Positions 32,790-42,129 of a DNA stretch of 64,000 nt are shown here, piece by piece. The number at the start of each line of letters is the position of its first letter. The stretch's first letter is position 1. The translations under genes and the position numbers were made by a program. Location: assembly GCF_000756615.1 (NCBI RefSeq), contig NZ_CP009288.1, forward strand, positions 2,666,001 through 2,730,000. The letters run 5' to 3'. Under the pieces are notes generated by a model, which saw only the letters and a list, made by a program, of their open reading frames with translations, was not told where the DNA came from and did no database searches. Source of the stretch: Paenibacillus durus (lineage in GTDB: Bacteria > Bacillota > Bacilli > Paenibacillales > Paenibacillaceae).

Positions 32790-33510
32790 CCAGAAGAAAC
32801 TGCAGGAGACTGTCAAAGAGGGGGCGGAGGTGCTGCGCCAAACACAGGCGAGCCGTAGAACTTCCTTTGGAGAGTTTTATATGACACAGCTTCGCTTCAT
32901 CAGCTGGAAGGTGTGGGCTGTTCAATTGCTGATTGTTCTCGGGATGGGGCTGCTGCTGCACAACTCCCTGCAGGAACAAGTTAGAAATGTTCAGCTTGTC
33001 ATGCTGACCTCTATCGCCGCACCGCTCTTGGTGATAGCGGGAATACAAACGCTGACCCGTTCGTTAAGCTGCCATATGCTGGAGATTGAACTCAGTACGC
33101 GCTATCTTCTGGAGAAGCTGACGCTGGTCCGCATGAGTCTGCTCGGAATGGCGGATCTGATAGGTCTGGCACTGCTGGCCGTCTTAATGACCGCTTGGAT
33201 GCAGATGGAAATCGCGGTCATACTGCTCTATTTGCTGGTGCCATTCAATCTGACTTGTTTTGGCTGCCTGTGGCTGCTGAATCGGGTTCGTACCCCAAAC
33301 TGTGGATATTACTGCCTGATCTATAGCGGTATGGTGGCGCTGATGCAGACGATTTTGGCGTTTAATCCTTCCCTCTGGCTGTTTGAATCATCGTCAATCG
33401 GGGTGTGGCAGGTCTTGATGATCATCACAGCCGCAGGAATTGCTTTCGAGGTACGCGGGTTGCTCAAGACTTGCCGGAGTCTGGAAACCGCACCGAGAAT
33501 GCTGGTGTGA
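32725..33510 (+). CDS. Polytopic membrane protein, possible anti-sigma factor
   Basis: 261 residues: a cytosolic N-terminal segment of about 60 residues, then about six membrane helices. It overlaps the sigma gene by 65 bases. Coupling to an ECF sigma gene suggests it may be the membrane anti-sigma factor, with the N-terminal segment holding the sigma factor; no zinc-binding motif is visible, so this is inference. The ATG at 32725 fits AAAGGAG at 32709; an in-frame GTG at 32716 is too close. Confidence 0.65.
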   Translation: MNKESKHAIIAALKNYPSPPVDQKKLQETVKEGAEVLRQTQASRRTSFGEFYMTQLRFISWKVWAVQLLIVLGMGLLLHNSLQEQVRNVQLVMLTSIAAPLLVIAGIQTLTRSLSCHMLEIELSTRYLLEKLTLVRMSLLGMADLIGLALLAVLMTAWMQMEIAVILLYLLVPFNLTCFGCLWLLNRVRTPNCGYYCLIYSGMVALMQTILAFNPSLWLFESSSIGVWQVLMIITAAGIAFEVRGLLKTCRSLETAPRMLV

Positions 33511-33562
33511 CATTCTGGAAAAGCATGCAGGAGAAACGGGACATACAAGGAGGAGGCATAAG

Positions 33563-34465
33563 ATGCTCGAACTGACCTTGAATCAGGTAAGCAAGCAATT
33601 TTCCGCGAAAAAAGCAGTAGACGGCATTTCGGTCCGTTTGAACAGCGGAGTATATGGATTACTCGGGGCTAACGGTGCGGGGAAAACGACTCTGATGCGG
33701 ATGATTTGCGGCATTCTAAACCCGACATCGGGAACAATTCAGATGAACGGCCAGGAGATCGGCCGCATGGGGGAACGCTATCGTGATCTGCTGGGCTATT
33801 TGCCTCAGGATTTCGGCTATTACCCTGATTTCAGTGCGGAGGAGTTCCTCTGGTATGTGGGATCACTGAAGGGGTTGACTCTGCCCGCGGCAAAGGGCAA
33901 AGCCAAAGAGCTTTTGCGGATGGTTGCCCTGTCGGAGGCAGCCCGCAAGAAAATCCGCACGTTCTCAGGCGGGATGAAGCAGCGTCTGGGCATTGCCCAA
34001 GCGATGCTCAACGATCCCCGTGTGCTGGTGTTGGACGAGCCGACGGCGGGACTTGATCCTAAAGAGAGGGTCCGCTTCCGCAACCTGATCGCCGATCTTG
34101 CCCGGGACAAGATTGTCATCCTTTCGACGCATATTGTGTCGGATGTGGAATATATAGCCGACCAGATTCTGGTGATGAAGCAAGGCGGGCTATTGATGAC
34201 CGGTACGGTGGAACAACTGACGGCGACGATGGAAGGCTGCGTATGGTCATGTCATATACCAGCGCGGGAGGCGGAGGAATGGAATACCCGCTACTGTGTG
34301 AGCAATCTGCGGCATGAAGGGAATCAGGTGGAGCTGCGAATCGTGTCCAAGGTGAAACCCGCGAATCACGCGGCATCGGTTGCTCCGACACTGGAGGATT
34401 TCTACCTGCATCACTTCCAGGATGAACAGGCCGCAGTGAGTGATGAAGAGAAAGAGGGGGCATAG
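33563..34465 (+). CDS. ABC transporter ATP-binding protein
   Basis: 300-residue ATPase of the drug/lantibiotic-export type (CcmA-like). Walker A GANGAGKTT, signature TFSGGMKQR, Walker B PRVLVLDEPTAG, switch STHIVSDV. A C-terminal domain of about 80 residues is typical of ATPases paired with separate ABC-2 permeases. ATG behind AAGGAGGAGG. It forms an exporter with the next gene, probably part of the sigma-factor operon. Confidence 0.9.
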   Translation: MLELTLNQVSKQFSAKKAVDGISVRLNSGVYGLLGANGAGKTTLMRMICGILNPTSGTIQMNGQEIGRMGERYRDLLGYLPQDFGYYPDFSAEEFLWYVGSLKGLTLPAAKGKAKELLRMVALSEAARKKIRTFSGGMKQRLGIAQAMLNDPRVLVLDEPTAGLDPKERVRFRNLIADLARDKIVILSTHIVSDVEYIADQILVMKQGGLLMTGTVEQLTATMEGCVWSCHIPAREAEEWNTRYCVSNLRHEGNQVELRIVSKVKPANHAASVAPTLEDFYLHHFQDEQAAVSDEEKEGA

Positions 34466-34468
34466 CCG

Positions 34469-35707
34469 ATGGATACGCTGACTCGGTTCGAGCTGCGCAA
34501 GATCATGCGCCGGAAATCATTTTTTGCAGGGATTGCGATTTTGGTAGTAGTGATCATATTGATGATAAGTACTTTGGTTACGGGTGCAGAGATAACGGGT
34601 AAGGACGGTAAGGAATTGAAAGGACTGGCGGCTATCCCTCTACGTAAGGAATACGACCGTCAGCTTGCCGGTCCTCTAACCGTAGAGAGAGTAGCAGATG
34701 CGGTTGAACGGCATCAAAAAGTGATGCGTGATCCGAAAAATCTGAATGAAATAGGAGAAATCACCAATGAGGCCTATACCAAATATGAAGTAAAGGATGA
34801 ACAGATAGATAGATTGATTCGTGTTACTTTTTCTCATGTGCATGATTACGATCATTATATTATCAACAGATTGACACCAAGTGCCGCAAAAGCGTTTTAC
34901 CAGAAACGGCTAGAGAAAGTTAACGAATATTTGAATACTGAAAATACCTACGGGTACTATTCGCCGGAAGATAAGGTTTTCCTTATAAAGATGAATAAGC
35001 GCATCCCTGTTCCTTTCCAAATGGACTATGTAACAGGTTGGGAGAATGTGTTTGAGAATCTGCAGTACGTCTTTTTTTTCACTGCTTTTGTTATCGCGTT
35101 CTGTCTTGCTCCCGTGTTTTCAAGTGAATACCAGAGCGGGGCTGACTCCATCATTCTATCCTCACGCTATGGCCGCAATAGGGTTATCATCGCCAAATTG
35201 AAAGCTAGCTTCCTGGTGTCCCTGGGTCTGTTTGTCTTCGCGCTGATGGCCTATACGCTCTTGATGCTGGGGATATATGGATTTGACGGCGGGAGTGCCA
35301 GTGTGCAAATCATTGAACTTTTGGCGCCAGTCCCCTACACGGTTTTCCAAACGTATTTGTGGGCGGTGTTCATTGGTGGTCTGGCATGTCTGCTTATAGG
35401 AGCAGTGACGCTGTGGCTGTCCAGTCGTATAAGGAGTCCCTTTCCCGTTATCATTGTAATCGTCATGTTCCTCTTCGGTCCGCTGTTTTTTTCGGCCAGC
35501 AAAAGCAACCGCCTGTTTAATCACTTGATGGATTTGCTGCCGGGCAATATGTTCAACAGTTTTGAAAAGGTAACCGGTTACGAGGTGTTCCATATTTTTG
35601 GTCAGTTGATTCCGGAGTACAAGGTCATGGCAGGATTTGCAATAATCGTAATAGCACTGCTGTTGCCTCTTACGTATCGAGCATTTAATAAGCACCAGGT
35701 TATTTGA
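34469..35707 (+). CDS. ABC-2-type permease
   Basis: 412-residue membrane partner of the preceding ATPase. One N-terminal helix (about 17-36) is followed by an extracellular domain of about 150 residues rich in charged residues, then five helices (from about 195). The large external loop between helix 1 and 2 resembles permeases in peptide-antibiotic or envelope-stress exporters. It starts 3 bases after the ATPase gene. Confidence 0.83.
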   Translation: MDTLTRFELRKIMRRKSFFAGIAILVVVIILMISTLVTGAEITGKDGKELKGLAAIPLRKEYDRQLAGPLTVERVADAVERHQKVMRDPKNLNEIGEITNEAYTKYEVKDEQIDRLIRVTFSHVHDYDHYIINRLTPSAAKAFYQKRLEKVNEYLNTENTYGYYSPEDKVFLIKMNKRIPVPFQMDYVTGWENVFENLQYVFFFTAFVIAFCLAPVFSSEYQSGADSIILSSRYGRNRVIIAKLKASFLVSLGLFVFALMAYTLLMLGIYGFDGGSASVQIIELLAPVPYTVFQTYLWAVFIGGLACLLIGAVTLWLSSRIRSPFPVIIVIVMFLFGPLFFSASKSNRLFNHLMDLLPGNMFNSFEKVTGYEVFHIFGQLIPEYKVMAGFAIIVIALLLPLTYRAFNKHQVI

Positions 35708-35824
35708 CTGATTGATTGGGGTCAACAAGCCTAAACACATATTACCTGTGAAGCGAATTTCATGACAATAGTCATTGTTTACGTCCAACATCAGATGCTA
35801 AATTACTTCGAAAAGGAGCGATAG

Positions 35825-36142
35825 TTGGATATGCTAAATGAAGATCTCAAGTATAAAACTATGTTTACTTCTTTGGTGGGCACGATAGATGAAATTAGTG
35901 TCTTAATTCTTACTAAACAAGAAATTAAGGAAGAAAAAAAGAAGGAACTATACCGTGAGTTAGCCGATATATCCAGCTTGGTTGAAAGCGAAATCGTGAT
36001 ATCGCGTGACTTGGCATCTACACTGTTTAATTTTTACATATTGGTTCATAGTGATGCTTCTTTCAATCAAGATAAATCATCGTTATTTTTTCTTGGTCAC
36101 TTGCAAGAATATATTGAGAAAATATTCGGAGAAAACTCATAA
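35825..36142 (+). CDS. Hypothetical helical protein
   Basis: 105 residues, acidic and highly helical, no signal peptide or membrane segment. A Lys/Glu-rich stretch (KQEIKEEKKKELYREL) is followed by SSLVESEIVISRDLAS and a hydrophobic region. Not recognised. TTG start, 6 bases after AAAAGGAG; an ATG 6 bases further on is possible. AT-rich relative to neighbours, hinting at later acquisition. It ends before a strong terminator. Confidence 0.55.
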   Translation: MDMLNEDLKYKTMFTSLVGTIDEISVLILTKQEIKEEKKKELYRELADISSLVESEIVISRDLASTLFNFYILVHSDASFNQDKSSLFFLGHLQEYIEKIFGENS

Positions 36143-36174
36143 TTGTGAAACTTTATGTAGAAGTTTGAAAGGCA

Positions 36175-36209
36175 AAACCACATGCGGTTCAGAATGTGGT
36201 TTCTTTTTT
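36175..36209 (+). terminator. Terminator between convergent genes
   Basis: AAACCACAT and ATGTGGTTT pair over a 10-base loop, followed by CTTTTTTTA. The reverse direction also has an A/T flank, so it may serve the minus-strand lipoprotein gene. Confidence 0.85.
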
Positions 36210-36230
36210 TATGGCACCATTCGTATATCA

Positions 36231-36713
36231 TTAACTTTTCCAAGTAGTGTCTGCTTTTGTAACTTGCCATTTTCCGTTTTTGTATTGAACAATAACTTTC
36301 GTTCCGATTGCTCCGAGACCAGATCTATATTTAGACCCTTCAATCACAATTTGATTCTCTGAAATTTCAGTCTTTTCGACACGCAGCAGCAGGCCATTTA
36401 GCGCCATTGTCTGGGGATCAAATAACCCTTTGTCTTTTAGCTGCTCATAACTCGCTTCCATTACCTCAACATTGTATTTCTCAAAATACTTTAGAATTTG
36501 TTCCTTGTCTGTTTCATCAATATCCTTAAAATTACTCATGTCAATTGCAATAAATTTCATAGCGCCGTTCAGACCTTGATCAATGGGCATGTATGCATCT
36601 AGTGCCAAACTATACAATTCTCCCATATCTTTTGTATGAGTGGTGTTCGTGCACGCGGTTGTTAACATTACGCAGAGCAGAATTAACCCCCAACACAGTT
36701 TCTTAAATTTCAT
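36231..36713 (-). CDS. Hypothetical lipoprotein
   Basis: 160 residues with a lipoprotein signal (KFKKLCWGLILLCVMLTTAC, lipobox Cys about residue 21). The mature part is mixed alpha/beta, ending in IVEGSKYRSGLGAIGTKVIV and QYKNGKWQVTKADTTWKS, a strand pattern like that of small extracytoplasmic NTF2- or DUF-type domains. Function unknown. The ATG at 36713 is better spaced from GGGAGG than the ATG at 36719. Confidence 0.7.
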   Translation of the reverse strand: MKFKKLCWGLILLCVMLTTACTNTTHTKDMGELYSLALDAYMPIDQGLNGAMKFIAIDMSNFKDIDETDKEQILKYFEKYNVEVMEASYEQLKDKGLFDPQTMALNGLLLRVEKTEISENQIVIEGSKYRSGLGAIGTKVIVQYKNGKWQVTKADTTWKS

Positions 36714-36867
36714 TGTCATTCCTCCCTTATTTCATCAGACGGTACATATTCTGGTAATGTTTCAAGTATGATAGAGAACCAATCTCGCAGCCCCTCTTGC
36801 CCTTGTATATTATAATATATGAAGGCGATTTTTCATTTTCACCGATAGAAAGAGGCGAGCAAGGATC

Positions 36868-37749
36868 ATGGGCAAGTACCGTACTTATCTTTTTTTAATT
36901 ATGGCTAATCTGTTCTGGGCGGGGAATTATGTGTTCGGCAAATATGTGGTGGCGGAGATGACGCCGGTGCAGATGACGTTCTCGCGGTGGCTGATCGCGG
37001 TGTTCCTGCTGTTTCCGATCGCACAGTTCGTTGAACGCCCTAACTGGAAGAGCGTCTTGAAAGAGTGGAGAATCTTAGTGCTTATGTCCATACTGGGCCT
37101 GGTCGGCTATAACTTTTTGCTGTACGAGGCGCTGAGGTTCACAACCTCCATGAACGCTGCGCTCGTCAATGCGATGAATCCGGCGCTGATCGTGCTGTTC
37201 TCTTCCTTTTTTCTTCGGGAAAAAATCTCGCTTGCTAAAGGTGTAGGGCTGCTGGTGTCGCTGCTCGGCGTGCTGCTGGTGCTGACGAATGGACAGCTGC
37301 AGCTCATTTTTCAGACCGAATACAATCTCGGCGATTTGCTGATGCTGGCCGCGATTCTCGTATGGACGTTCTATTCGATCCTTGGACGGAAAATGAAGGG
37401 TTTGCCTCCAATCTCGGCTACGGCGGTTTCCGCTTTGATGGGGCTGCTGCTCATTCTTCCTTTCTTCCTGGCTTCGGGCATCCATCTTCCGCTGAGTCCC
37501 AAGGCGACCATGGGCATACTGTATATCGGCATTTTTCCTTCGGTGGGGTCGTTTATTTTCTGGAACGCGTCGATCCGCGAGATCGGGGCCAGCCGGGCGG
37601 GGATTTATCTGAATCTGATTACGGTGTTCACGGCTATTCTCAGCATGCTGCTCGGCAATCCGATCACGCTTGCGCAGGTACTCGGCGGGCTGCTTGTGTT
37701 TGCGGGGGTATACATAACCGGGAAAAAAGACAAAGGGATAAGAAGCTAG
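36868..37749 (+). CDS. EamA-family (DMT) transporter
   Basis: 293 residues, ten predicted helices in two EamA repeats: the first starts YLFLIMANLFWAGNYVFGKYV, the second near residue 155 with LGDLLMLAAILVWTFYSILGR. Substrate unknown. ATG behind GAGGCGAGCAAGG. A stand-alone gene, divergent from the lipoprotein gene. Confidence 0.86.
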   Translation: MGKYRTYLFLIMANLFWAGNYVFGKYVVAEMTPVQMTFSRWLIAVFLLFPIAQFVERPNWKSVLKEWRILVLMSILGLVGYNFLLYEALRFTTSMNAALVNAMNPALIVLFSSFFLREKISLAKGVGLLVSLLGVLLVLTNGQLQLIFQTEYNLGDLLMLAAILVWTFYSILGRKMKGLPPISATAVSALMGLLLILPFFLASGIHLPLSPKATMGILYIGIFPSVGSFIFWNASIREIGASRAGIYLNLITVFTAILSMLLGNPITLAQVLGGLLVFAGVYITGKKDKGIRS

Positions 37750-37976
37750 CTAAATTGAACTTTGGAATGAATGAGAGGCGGAGCGGCGAAGAGGAAGCTT
37801 GGAAGTGAAGGAGCGCTCAGCGAAATCCGAAAACAACAGCGACCGGAACTCCAAGCATTTCTCGTAGTCCGCGGCAATCCTTATGTAAAACAAAAGTTCA
37901 GTTTATATAGCGCTTTTCTTGCCCGTTGTGATACACTTAATCTGAATGTCGACATGTATTTTAAGGAGTTAACCTG

Positions 37977-38639
37977 ATGATTGATCCGAAGCTTAACATA
38001 GGGTTGGGAGAGCAGCTGACCGATATTTTGCGGATGAAGATCGTTGGCGGCGGGTTGGAGAATGGGCTGAAGCTGACGGAAACCGCGATAGCAAGCGAAT
38101 ATGGATTAAGCCGCGCTCCGGTGCGGGAAGCGTTCCGCAATCTGGAATACGAAGGTCTTTTGGATATTACGAAGCAGGGGGCTGTCGTAAAGGTCCTTAC
38201 CGAAAAAGAGGTCAACGAGTTCTATAATGTCCGCTATATGCTGGAATCGTTTGCGCTCAGCCACATTCCGCCCGAAGCGCGGGATCATATTATCCGCTTC
38301 CTGGAGACTTCCGTCGACAGAATGGAGCTGGCGCTGAGCCACAAGGATGCCGACGAGTTCGCGGCGCAGGATATTGCGTTCCACACCAAGCCGTTCGAGG
38401 TGATCGACCACAAGTTCATCAAGCTCTTCTGGGCGAACATAGACAAGCTGTGCCGGGCGATTCTGATTGTGGGAACGCGCCGCCAGTTCGGCAAGGGAGA
38501 GTTTGAATACAAACGCCAGGTGGTCGATAAGCACCGCCAGATTGTGGCCGCGCTGAAGGTAGGCGGCAGTGAGGAGATTCTGGCCGCACTTCGCAATCAC
38601 TTTCACTACAACAGCTGGATCGATAAAAAAGAATTCTGA
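37977..38639 (+). CDS. GntR-family regulator (FadR/FCD subfamily)
   Basis: 220 residues. Winged helix at 8-75 (ENGLKLTETAIASEYGLSRAPVREAFR), helical FCD ligand domain at 90-215 (VRYMLESFALSHI, FHTKPFEVIDHKFI, and VDKHRQIVAALKVGG with the metal-binding His). By position it controls the uronate-type operon behind it, probably through the repeat at 38711-38744. FCD regulators often sense hexuronates or related acids. ATG with TTAAGGAGTTAAC upstream. Confidence 0.88.
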   Translation: MIDPKLNIGLGEQLTDILRMKIVGGGLENGLKLTETAIASEYGLSRAPVREAFRNLEYEGLLDITKQGAVVKVLTEKEVNEFYNVRYMLESFALSHIPPEARDHIIRFLETSVDRMELALSHKDADEFAAQDIAFHTKPFEVIDHKFIKLFWANIDKLCRAILIVGTRRQFGKGEFEYKRQVVDKHRQIVAALKVGGSEEILAALRNHFHYNSWIDKKEF

Positions 38640-38670
38640 TGAAAAAGATTTCTAAAGGCAGGTTAGCCGC

Positions 38671-38706
38671 TCCCCCGAGCCGATAGCGCTTGGGGGAAGT
38701 TCTTTT
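38671..38706 (+). terminator. Terminator of the gntR gene
   Basis: TCCCCCGAGC pairs with GCTTGGGGGA around a short loop, followed by AGTTCTTTTG. Confidence 0.8.
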
Positions 38707-38710
38707 GTCT

Positions 38711-38744
38711 ATCATTGTCGACAGAAATACTTGTTGACAATGAT
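38711..38744. promoter_or_regulatory. GntR/FCD operator of the uronate operon
   Basis: ATCATTGTCGACA (38711-38723) and TGTTGACAATGAT (38732-38744) form a 13-bp inverted repeat with one mismatch. The right half overlaps the -35 element, so binding would repress. Confidence 0.65.
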
Positions 38745-38762
38745 GCGCTTTCATTTTAAAAT
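38734..38762 (+). promoter_or_regulatory. Sigma-A promoter of the uronate operon
   Basis: TTGACA (38734-38739), a 17-bp spacer, then TAAAAT (38757-38762). The spacer contains GCGCTTTCAT, whose complement ATGAAAGCGC resembles a CcpA half-site like the one at the trehalose promoter. Confidence 0.75.
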
Positions 38763-38813
38763 TCGAATGTAAGCAATTGCTGAGCAGTTACAAGCTTGTT
38801 CGAGGAGGAGAAG

Positions 38814-39560
38814 ATGGAGCTGAAATTTACTGCGCCAAGCAGGCCGGGACTGCACCGGATTGTCGGACCCGGGAACAGCCAGCTGGAGGTTCTGGAGCTG
38901 TTCGTACTGAACTTGCCTTCGGGCGGGGCGCAAACCATTGAGCTGGAGGGCAGCGAGGCAAGTCTGGTCTGCATCGAAGGCAAGCTGCGGATCGCGGCTG
39001 TAAACAGCGAGTACACGTTATTGCCGGGGGACGGCCTGTATGTTCCGAGAGGTCAAACGGTCAGCGTTGAGGGCGTCTCGGAACAATCCAGGCTCGTTAT
39101 GGCAGCGGCTGAAGCGTGGAGCGACGGGGAGTTGATTTATGCCGATTATGGCATCGCCTACCGTGAGAAGGAAATCCACGGGAGGTATAACTATACCCGT
39201 GATATCGTGAATCTGCTGATCCGCTCCGACCGGGCGAGCCGTATCGTAACAGGCATCACTACAGGGCAGGATGGAGCCTGGACCAGTTGGCCGCCGCATC
39301 ATCACTCCGGCACGCTGGAGGAAATCTACTTTTATTTCGATATTCCCTCACACGGCTTCGGCATTCATGTGGGAATGCTGATGGACGGAACCGAGCAGGC
39401 GGAAATCGTCCGTTCGGGTGATGCGGTCATTATTCCGAATGGCTATCATCCCACGGTGGCGTCTCCGGGCACCCGTATGAAATACATCTTTTTTCTGGGA
39501 GCCAAGGGCAGTGAGGAGGATCGCCGTGCTCCGTCTGAGGATCACCCTTATTACAGGTGA
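38814..39560 (+). CDS. 5-deoxy-glucuronate isomerase (IolB)-like cupin
   Basis: 248-residue double cupin of the IolB/KduI group. Motifs: LPSGGAQTIELEGSE in the first barrel; WPPHHHSGTLEEIYFYF in the second, giving the His/Glu metal site; GYHPTVASPGTRMKYIFFLG at the C-terminus. IolB converts 5-deoxy-glucuronate to 2-deoxy-5-keto-gluconate in inositol breakdown, and the sister KduI isomerises 5-keto-4-deoxyuronate. No other iol gene is nearby, while kduD is, so a KduI-like role in uronate catabolism is equally possible. ATG behind GAGGAGGAG. Confidence 0.82.
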   Translation: MELKFTAPSRPGLHRIVGPGNSQLEVLELFVLNLPSGGAQTIELEGSEASLVCIEGKLRIAAVNSEYTLLPGDGLYVPRGQTVSVEGVSEQSRLVMAAAEAWSDGELIYADYGIAYREKEIHGRYNYTRDIVNLLIRSDRASRIVTGITTGQDGAWTSWPPHHHSGTLEEIYFYFDIPSHGFGIHVGMLMDGTEQAEIVRSGDAVIIPNGYHPTVASPGTRMKYIFFLGAKGSEEDRRAPSEDHPYYR

Positions 39561-39694
39561 CGATGATTGGTTAAGCGTTGCTGCACAGCGCTTGACCAAA
39601 CAACAAGGGGTTGAAAGCGCAATCATCAATCTTTTCCTTAACCGGTCTAATTTGCAAACTCGTTAAGCCGGTAAAGGAACTGGGAGGGTCAGCC

Positions 39695-40171
39695 ATGTAT
39701 TTCGGTAGTATTGAAACATTGGAACAAACGAAGCGGCAGTATCCGCCAGCTATTACAAGAGCCCTTCAGTATTTAAAGGACAACCGGGAGCAGTTTCTGT
39801 CCATGGATGCCGGAGTTTATCCGATTGAGGGACAGGAAATTTACGCCCAGGTCGTTAATCTGGTGACCAAGAAGAAAGAGGATACCCGGCCGGAGGTGCA
39901 CCGGAAATACATCGATGTGCAATTTTCCGTGGAAGGCAATGAGCGGATCGGATTTGCGGCGGACACGGGAAACAATGTGGTGGATGAGGATCTGGTGGCG
40001 GAGAAGGACATTATTTTTTATAAGCAGGCCGAGAATGAAATGGAGCTTCTGATGCAGCCTGGGCAGTTCGCCGTCTTTTTCCCCGAGGATGTTCATCGTC
40101 CGGGCTGTGAGAATGGAGGCGGCGCTTCTTTGCGCAAGGTGATCGTAAAGGTAAGCACTGCTATCTTATAG
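39695..40171 (+). CDS. YhcH/YjgK/YiaL family protein, copy 1
   Basis: 158-residue cupin-like protein of the DUF386/YiaL family, associated with sialic acid and sugar-acid catabolism and thought to act on ring-open or anomeric sugar forms. Family motif RPEVHRKYIDVQFSVEGNERIGF and C-terminal FFPEDVHRPG. ATG behind GGGAGGG. The next gene is a paralogue. Confidence 0.85.
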   Translation: MYFGSIETLEQTKRQYPPAITRALQYLKDNREQFLSMDAGVYPIEGQEIYAQVVNLVTKKKEDTRPEVHRKYIDVQFSVEGNERIGFAADTGNNVVDEDLVAEKDIIFYKQAENEMELLMQPGQFAVFFPEDVHRPGCENGGGASLRKVIVKVSTAIL

Positions 40172-40239
40172 CTTGGCGGCAGACTTGGCGTTGACCGATC
40201 CCAATACCCCTTATTGAATGCAGAAAGGCGTGAGCGGCC

Positions 40240-40716
40240 ATGATCTTTTCCAACATTGAGAGCGGAGAACCGATCGAGAAAAAATATACGGAGCCAGTGG
40301 TCCGGGCGGTCCGGTATTTGCAGGAGCATCAGCATGAGTTTGCGCACATGGAGACGGGCATTTATCCGATTGACGGAGACGATTTCTTTGTCCAGGTCTT
40401 CGATGTCACAACCCGGCAGAAAGAGGAGGCCAGACCGGAAGTCCACCGCAAATATGTTGAAGTACACTACTCGGTGGAGGGCAAGGAACGAATCGGCTTT
40501 GCGGTCGATTTGGGCAAGAACACGGTGACGGAGACGCTGCTGGAGACCAAGGATGCGATTTTTTACGCCGAGATCGACAGAGAGACGGAGCTTGTGCTGG
40601 AGCCGGGGGATTACGCAATTTTTTTCCCCGAAGATGTTCACCGGCCGATCTGGGAGCATGGCGGCAAGATATCAATCCGCAGGGTGGTCATTAAGATCAA
40701 CGAAGCCATAATGTAG
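40240..40716 (+). CDS. YhcH/YjgK/YiaL family protein, copy 2
   Basis: 158 residues, collinear with the preceding gene (RPEVHRKYVEVHYSVEGKERIGF, FFPEDVHRPIWEHGG). The metal-site His residues are kept in both, so neither is an obvious dead copy. A tandem duplication with divergence; the two may act on different anomers or as a heteromer. Confidence 0.85.
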   Translation: MIFSNIESGEPIEKKYTEPVVRAVRYLQEHQHEFAHMETGIYPIDGDDFFVQVFDVTTRQKEEARPEVHRKYVEVHYSVEGKERIGFAVDLGKNTVTETLLETKDAIFYAEIDRETELVLEPGDYAIFFPEDVHRPIWEHGGKISIRRVVIKINEAIM

Positions 40717-40761
40717 GTCTATTCGCTTGAAAACTTCTTATAACAAGGGGTGTCAGTGAGA

Positions 40762-42048
40762 ATGATCAGCGAAACTCGAAAAATACCGGGCAGCCGTTGG
40801 AAACGGATTTTACCTCCGCTGCTCATAGTGTGCATTATTTCGTTCATGGACCGTGTCAACGTGAGCTTTGCCATATCTGGCGGAATGGATAAAGAGCTCG
40901 GCATGACTGCCGGCATGGCCGGCTTCGCGGCGGGAATATTCTTCTTCGGGTATTTGTTTCTGCAAATCCCCGGCGGACAAATCGCCGCCAAGAGCAGCGG
41001 CAAAAAGTTCATTGCCTGGGTGATTCCCTTTTGGGCCGTTGTCTCCATATTAAGCGGCTTGGTAACGAGTACGACTCAGCTGCTGGTGCTTCGGTTCTGT
41101 CTCGGTATTGCGGAGGGCGGTATGCTGCCGGTTGTCCTGACGATGTGCAGCAACTGGTTCCCCAATGAGGAAAGAGGCCGGGCCAACGCCATCGTGCTGA
41201 TGTTCGCGCCCATCGCCGCCATTATTACCGGTCCTATTTCGGGGTTCATCATTTCCATTTCCGGCTGGCGCGAGATGTTCATTATAGAAGGGATTGTTTC
41301 GCTGGTTGTGCTTATCCCCTGGCTGCTCATGGTCAGTGATCGTCCGCAGCAGGCCAAATGGATCAGCAAGGAAGAGAAAGACTACATTGTCGGCAAGCTG
41401 GAAGAGGAGCAGTTGGCGATTGAGCAGGAGAATCAGGTGAAGCAGGCATCGATTAAGGATTTGCTGCCCAATAAATCCTTGTGGAAGCTCATTGCCCTGA
41501 ACTTCTGCTACCAGTCGGGCGATTACGGATTCTCCATGTGGCTGCCGACCATGCTGAAGAAATTGACCAATAGCGGAATGGGCATGGTGGGCCTATTGTC
41601 CAGCTTGCCGTGGATCGCGTGTATTGCGGGGATGCTGCTGTTCTCGAACCTCTCCGACCGGACCGGACGGAGAAGGGAATTCGTTATTATTCCGCTTCTG
41701 GGGTTCGCGCTGTGCCTGCTGCTGTCTGTCACGATTCACGGGAATATCTGGTTCTCATACGTCTTCCTCATCGGCGCCGGATTCTTCGTTAAAGCCGCAG
41801 GGGTAGTGTTCTGGGCGATTCCTCCGCGTTTATTCAGCAAGGAAGTCGCAGGCGGAGCCCGGGGAGCCATCAATGCGCTCGGGAATCTGGGCGGATTCTT
41901 TGGACCCTATATTGTCGGATTTCTGATTCAAATCTTCAATTATAATGTGGGAGTATACAGCCTTGTAGGTCTGCTGGTCATATCTGCGCTTATTACCGCA
42001 ACGCTGCCTGGAGCGGTTCAAACGAGAACAAACAAGAAAGCGGCCTAA
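40762..42048 (+). CDS. MFS transporter, anion:cation symporter family
   Basis: 428 residues, 12 helices. The sequence FMDRVNVSFAISGGMDKELGM in helix 1 and GQIAAKSSGKKFIAWVIPFWA fit the ACS family (ExuT, GudP, hexuronate/glucarate carriers). A cytosolic loop of about 60 residues lies in the middle. Uptake of a sugar acid for this operon is likely. GTG codons at 40750 and 40756 are alternative starts near AAGGGG. Confidence 0.86.
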   Translation: MISETRKIPGSRWKRILPPLLIVCIISFMDRVNVSFAISGGMDKELGMTAGMAGFAAGIFFFGYLFLQIPGGQIAAKSSGKKFIAWVIPFWAVVSILSGLVTSTTQLLVLRFCLGIAEGGMLPVVLTMCSNWFPNEERGRANAIVLMFAPIAAIITGPISGFIISISGWREMFIIEGIVSLVVLIPWLLMVSDRPQQAKWISKEEKDYIVGKLEEEQLAIEQENQVKQASIKDLLPNKSLWKLIALNFCYQSGDYGFSMWLPTMLKKLTNSGMGMVGLLSSLPWIACIAGMLLFSNLSDRTGRRREFVIIPLLGFALCLLLSVTIHGNIWFSYVFLIGAGFFVKAAGVVFWAIPPRLFSKEVAGGARGAINALGNLGGFFGPYIVGFLIQIFNYNVGVYSLVGLLVISALITATLPGAVQTRTNKKAA

Positions 42049-42129
42049 TGCACGATAAAGATAGCGGCGGCCAAGAATCGCAGCTTAGTTCACGCCGCCG
42101 CATATTACAGGAGATGGAGGAACCGTACT

